From: Rhodoplanes tepidamans
GTDB taxonomy: Bacteria; Pseudomonadota; Alphaproteobacteria; Rhizobiales; Xanthobacteraceae
Length of the DNA: 64,000 nt
Assembly (NCBI RefSeq): GCF_030813915.1
Contig: NZ_JAUSUJ010000007.1
Coordinates: 1-64,000 of the forward strand
Direction of reading: 5' to 3'
The notes under the pieces were generated by a model. It was not told the DNA's origin. It searched no databases and saw only the letters and a list, made by a program, of their open reading frames with translations. Shown here in pieces: positions 62,200-64,000 of the stretch; position 1 is the stretch's first letter; each line of letters opens with the position of its first letter. Position numbers and translations under genes: made by a program.

Positions 62200-63078
62200 A
62201 TGCAAAATGAGCAAGAACGGCGTGAGTTGGCACGACTGCACTTGGATGCGGTGGAAATTTGGCTGCGCCGAATCATAAACCAATAATTAACGAGGTTTTT
62301 TGGGCAGGACTATTGGAATGCGAGGTTTTCTGCCGATCAGCAGGCAATAATTCCGCCGAGAGTCCGGGACCGTGTTACGAAAAGGCAGGCGGCAGAACCC
62401 GACCGCTTCAAACGGCCCCTGGAAGCAATCACGTTCGATGATGCTATTGACATAGTACTGCATCAACGGCCTTTTCCGGAATACTTTCGACCTGCACTTA
62501 GCGCCGCCTTCTCCGACGGATCAGCGGAAGCGCGCACATTTCTTTCACGCCTAAAATCGCACCGCGACCAACTCGCCCACGGCGGCATCTGCAGCCAGCG
62601 CTGCCTTGAGCAATGTATTTGCTATTCGAACGATGTGATCGACTCACTCAAGGCACACTTTCGGGAACTGAAGATGGAGCAAATATTTAACGTTCCAAGA
62701 TTCATTCACGCTATCGACAACAAAGGAAATGATTTCAGCCTGGATATCGAAAAAGAACAAGGTCAATTCGTTGATCGCTGGACGCGCGGCAAGGGAGATC
62801 TCTATATTGGAGAATGCCTTGTAATCGAGGTTGAGGTAGACGAGAGCTTCTCTGATTTCACAATAGAATGGTTTTCATTCAACGGCGACCGCGGTAATGG
62901 AAAGGTTGCAATCATCGCGATCGAGCCCAAACATGTTGGAATTCAAATGGATGTCAGATTTGAGTTAAGATCGAAGGAAACTTGGCATCGCTTGCATGGC
63001 GGCATAGACGATATGCTTGATATTCGCTATCGTGTTTTCCCGCCAACCCAAGCGATTAATGACGCCAAGCCTCGGTAG
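62200..63078 (+). pseudogene. HEPN (Swt1/RiboL-PSP-like) domain gene interrupted by one in-frame TAA
   Basis: From ATG 62200 the frame reads MQNEQERRELARLHLDAVEI then WLRRIINQ, meets TAA at 62284-62286 (codon 29), and continues open in the same frame for 263 codons to 63078. The downstream part reads like protein: LEAITFDDAIDIVLHQRPF, FSDGSAEARTFLSRLKSHRD and QLAHGGICSQ, containing RDQLAH (Arg122, His127), the RX4H motif of HEPN ribonucleases, then YSNDVIDSLKAHF and a C-terminal beta-rich region. No ATG or GTG lies between the stop and codon 146 (GTG 62635). Codons are AT-richer than neighbours, a sign of transfer. A GTG-initiated C-terminal fragment (62635-63078) would lack the HEPN motif. 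Confidence 0.8.
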
Positions 63079-63086
63079 CAGCAGAG

Positions 63087-63192
63087 CGTAGGGTGGGCAA
63101 AGCCGCGCAGCGGCGTGCCCACGCCGTCCACCCTCGCCGCCCCCGACCGCGTGGGCACGGCGCGCCTTTGGCGCACCTTTGCCCACCCTACG
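63087..63192. repeat. 106-bp palindromic element, copy B
   Basis: Same 16-bp terminal inverted repeats and inner arms as copy A, same orientation, with a diverged centre. Its right end overlaps the last codon and TAG stop of the minus-strand rlmE gene, so the element supplies that stop. Confidence 0.9.
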
Positions 63193-63874
63193 CGTCGGAG
63201 ACCTGCCGGAACCCCATCGCCAGAACATAAAGCTCGGCCGAGTCGGCGCGGCTGGCGGCGGGCTTGACGTGCTTGACCTTGGCGAAGTCGCGCTTGAGGT
63301 CGGCCAAGAGGTCGCCCTCGGTGCCCCCGCGAAGAACCTTGCAGAGGAACGATCCGCCGGGGTCGAGCACCTCGCGGGCGAACATCGCGGCGGCTTCGGC
63401 GAGCGCCATGATCTTGAGGTGGTCGGTCTGGCGGTGGCCGGTGGCGTTGGCCGCCATATCGGAGAGGACGACGTCGGCGGGGCCGCCGAGCAGCGCCTTC
63501 AGCCGGTCGGGGGCGGCGGGGTCGAGGAAGTCGAGATGCAGCACGTCGACCCCGACGATCGGCGGCATGTCGAGGATGTCGATCGCCACGACCCGGCCTT
63601 TGCCGGCCTCGGCGCCGACCCGCTTGGCCGCCACCTGGCTCCAGCCGCCCGGCGCGGCGCCGAGGTCGACGACGCGGCCGCCCGGCCGGAACAGCTTGAA
63701 GCGGTCGTCGAGCTCGATCAGCTTGTAGGCGGCGCGCGAGCGGTACCCCTCGCGCTTCGCCCGCGCCACATAGGGGTCGTTGAGCTGCCGGTCGAGCCAC
63801 AGTTTTTGGGCCAGGGTGCGGCCCTTGCGCTTCTTGACCTGGACTTTGAGGGGGCGGCTGCGGTCGGTGGTCAT
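63188..63874 (-). CDS. rlmE: 23S rRNA U2552 2'-O-methyltransferase RlmE (RrmJ/FtsJ)
   Basis: A 228-residue FtsJ-type methyltransferase. A basic N-terminus ([15 protein letters not shown]) is followed by [19 protein letters not shown] (catalytic Lys), the SAM motif [32 protein letters not shown] (catalytic Asp), and [12 protein letters not shown] (second Lys). It methylates U2552 in the 50S A-loop. ATG 63874 gives the usual length; the longer frame begins without a family match. Its 3' end lies in a palindromic element. Confidence 0.94.
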   Translation of the reverse strand: MTTDRSRPLKVQVKKRKGRTLAQKLWLDRQLNDPYVARAKREGYRSRAAYKLIELDDRFKLFRPGGRVVDLGAAPGGWSQVAAKRVGAEAGKGRVVAIDILDMPPIVGVDVLHLDFLDPAAPDRLKALLGGPADVVLSDMAANATGHRQTDHLKIMALAEAAAMFAREVLDPGGSFLCKVLRGGTEGDLLADLKRDFAKVKHVKPAASRADSAELYVLAMGFRQVSDA

Positions 63875-64000
63875 CGGGTGGCGATCTCGGGGTCGGTGGC
63901 GCGCGCAATCGAGGTCGGGCGCTCTCGCATGAGCGGCGTCATGCGCGGGCTCGACCCGCGCATCCATCCCTGCGCAAGACGGTTTTCTGCGTCGAGTGCT

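Noticed and set aside
62635-63078. A separate 147-residue gene starting at GTG 62635
   Set aside because: The same frame is open and protein-like upstream to 62287 and beyond the TAA to ATG 62200; the shorter call would cut away the HEPN motif and has no ribosome site.
1-64000. CRISPR arrays, rRNA genes, insertion sequences, phage genes, replication origin
   Set aside because: No spaced direct repeats, rRNA-like segments, transposase or integrase motifs, phage structural genes or DnaA-box clusters were found. The only interspersed repeats are the short palindromes reported.

Overview
The window is a GC-rich chromosomal segment of an alphaproteobacterium, most likely a member of the Hyphomicrobiales (Rhizobiales). 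This placement is inference from gene content: an Omp25/RopB-type porin-like barrel, an MHS-family transporter, a fused LplT-PlsC-AMP-ligase (Aas), a Tat-exported beta-helix protein of the TIGR03808 type, DUF2336, an EcfG-type promoter, and intergenic palindromes of the kind scattered through Bradyrhizobium-like genomes. Apart from tRNAs and a few promoter regions, AT-richer DNA appears only near the right end (about 62.2-63.1 kb).

0-10 kb: the 3' end of a large repeat adhesin (89-residue YDG repeats, an MBG domain, a C39-like tail), an outer-membrane barrel gene with a clear terminator, tRNA-Gly, small unknown genes, a GAF-PAS-GGDEF cyclase whose start abuts a possible 7-codon leader, tRNA-Tyr, rlmB, a small methyltransferase and two Tyr/Pro-rich secreted proteins. 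10-16 kb: an MHS transporter with a periplasmic insertion, a GT39 glycosyltransferase convergent with a PAP2 phosphatase (both probably envelope lipid modification), and an orphan modA with a candidate Mo-box.

16-25 kb is the most coherent system. A PrpR_N-type sigma-54 activator and an lplA lipoate ligase are transcribed leftwards. Rightwards, from a sigma-54 promoter with exact -24/-12 spacing, run E2, E1-alpha, E1-beta, a Bug/TctC solute-binding protein and E3 (lpdA). Together they look like a self-contained, inducible 2-oxoacid or acetoin-type dehydrogenase module with its own regulator, lipoylation enzyme and substrate sensor. The substrate is not known.

25-36 kb: tRNA-Thr, a small membrane protein with an EcfG-type promoter (GGAAC-N16-CGTT), treZ with a similar but weaker upstream site, a YbdK-type ligase, an MgtC protein, a HisKA_2-type histidine kinase with an altered H-box, an ATP-dependent DNA ligase, an SDR protein that lacks most of the catalytic tetrad, and a one-haem DUF3365 protein. 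36-48 kb: an EF-hand protein, an OYE-family oxidoreductase, the beta-helix protein, a zinc-ribbon protein, aas, a cobalamin-riboswitch-controlled TonB receptor (btuB-like), cutA and nadK. 48-59.6 kb: a receiver protein, an Hpt protein, a DUF2336 protein and a lytic transglycosylase (a probable signalling/cell-envelope group), a MaoC/CitE-like pair, an SMP-30 protein, an isochorismatase, an RMND1/DUF155 protein, a GNAT protein, and an overlapping pyruvoyl arginine decarboxylase/agmatinase pair that would make putrescine.

59.6-64 kb: a Pmp3-like protein, a DHA2 efflux pump, then two near-identical ~105-bp palindromic elements (61574-61678 and 63087-63192) that bracket a short PhnA protein and a HEPN-type gene broken by a single in-frame TAA. 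The second element supplies the stop codon of rlmE at the right edge.
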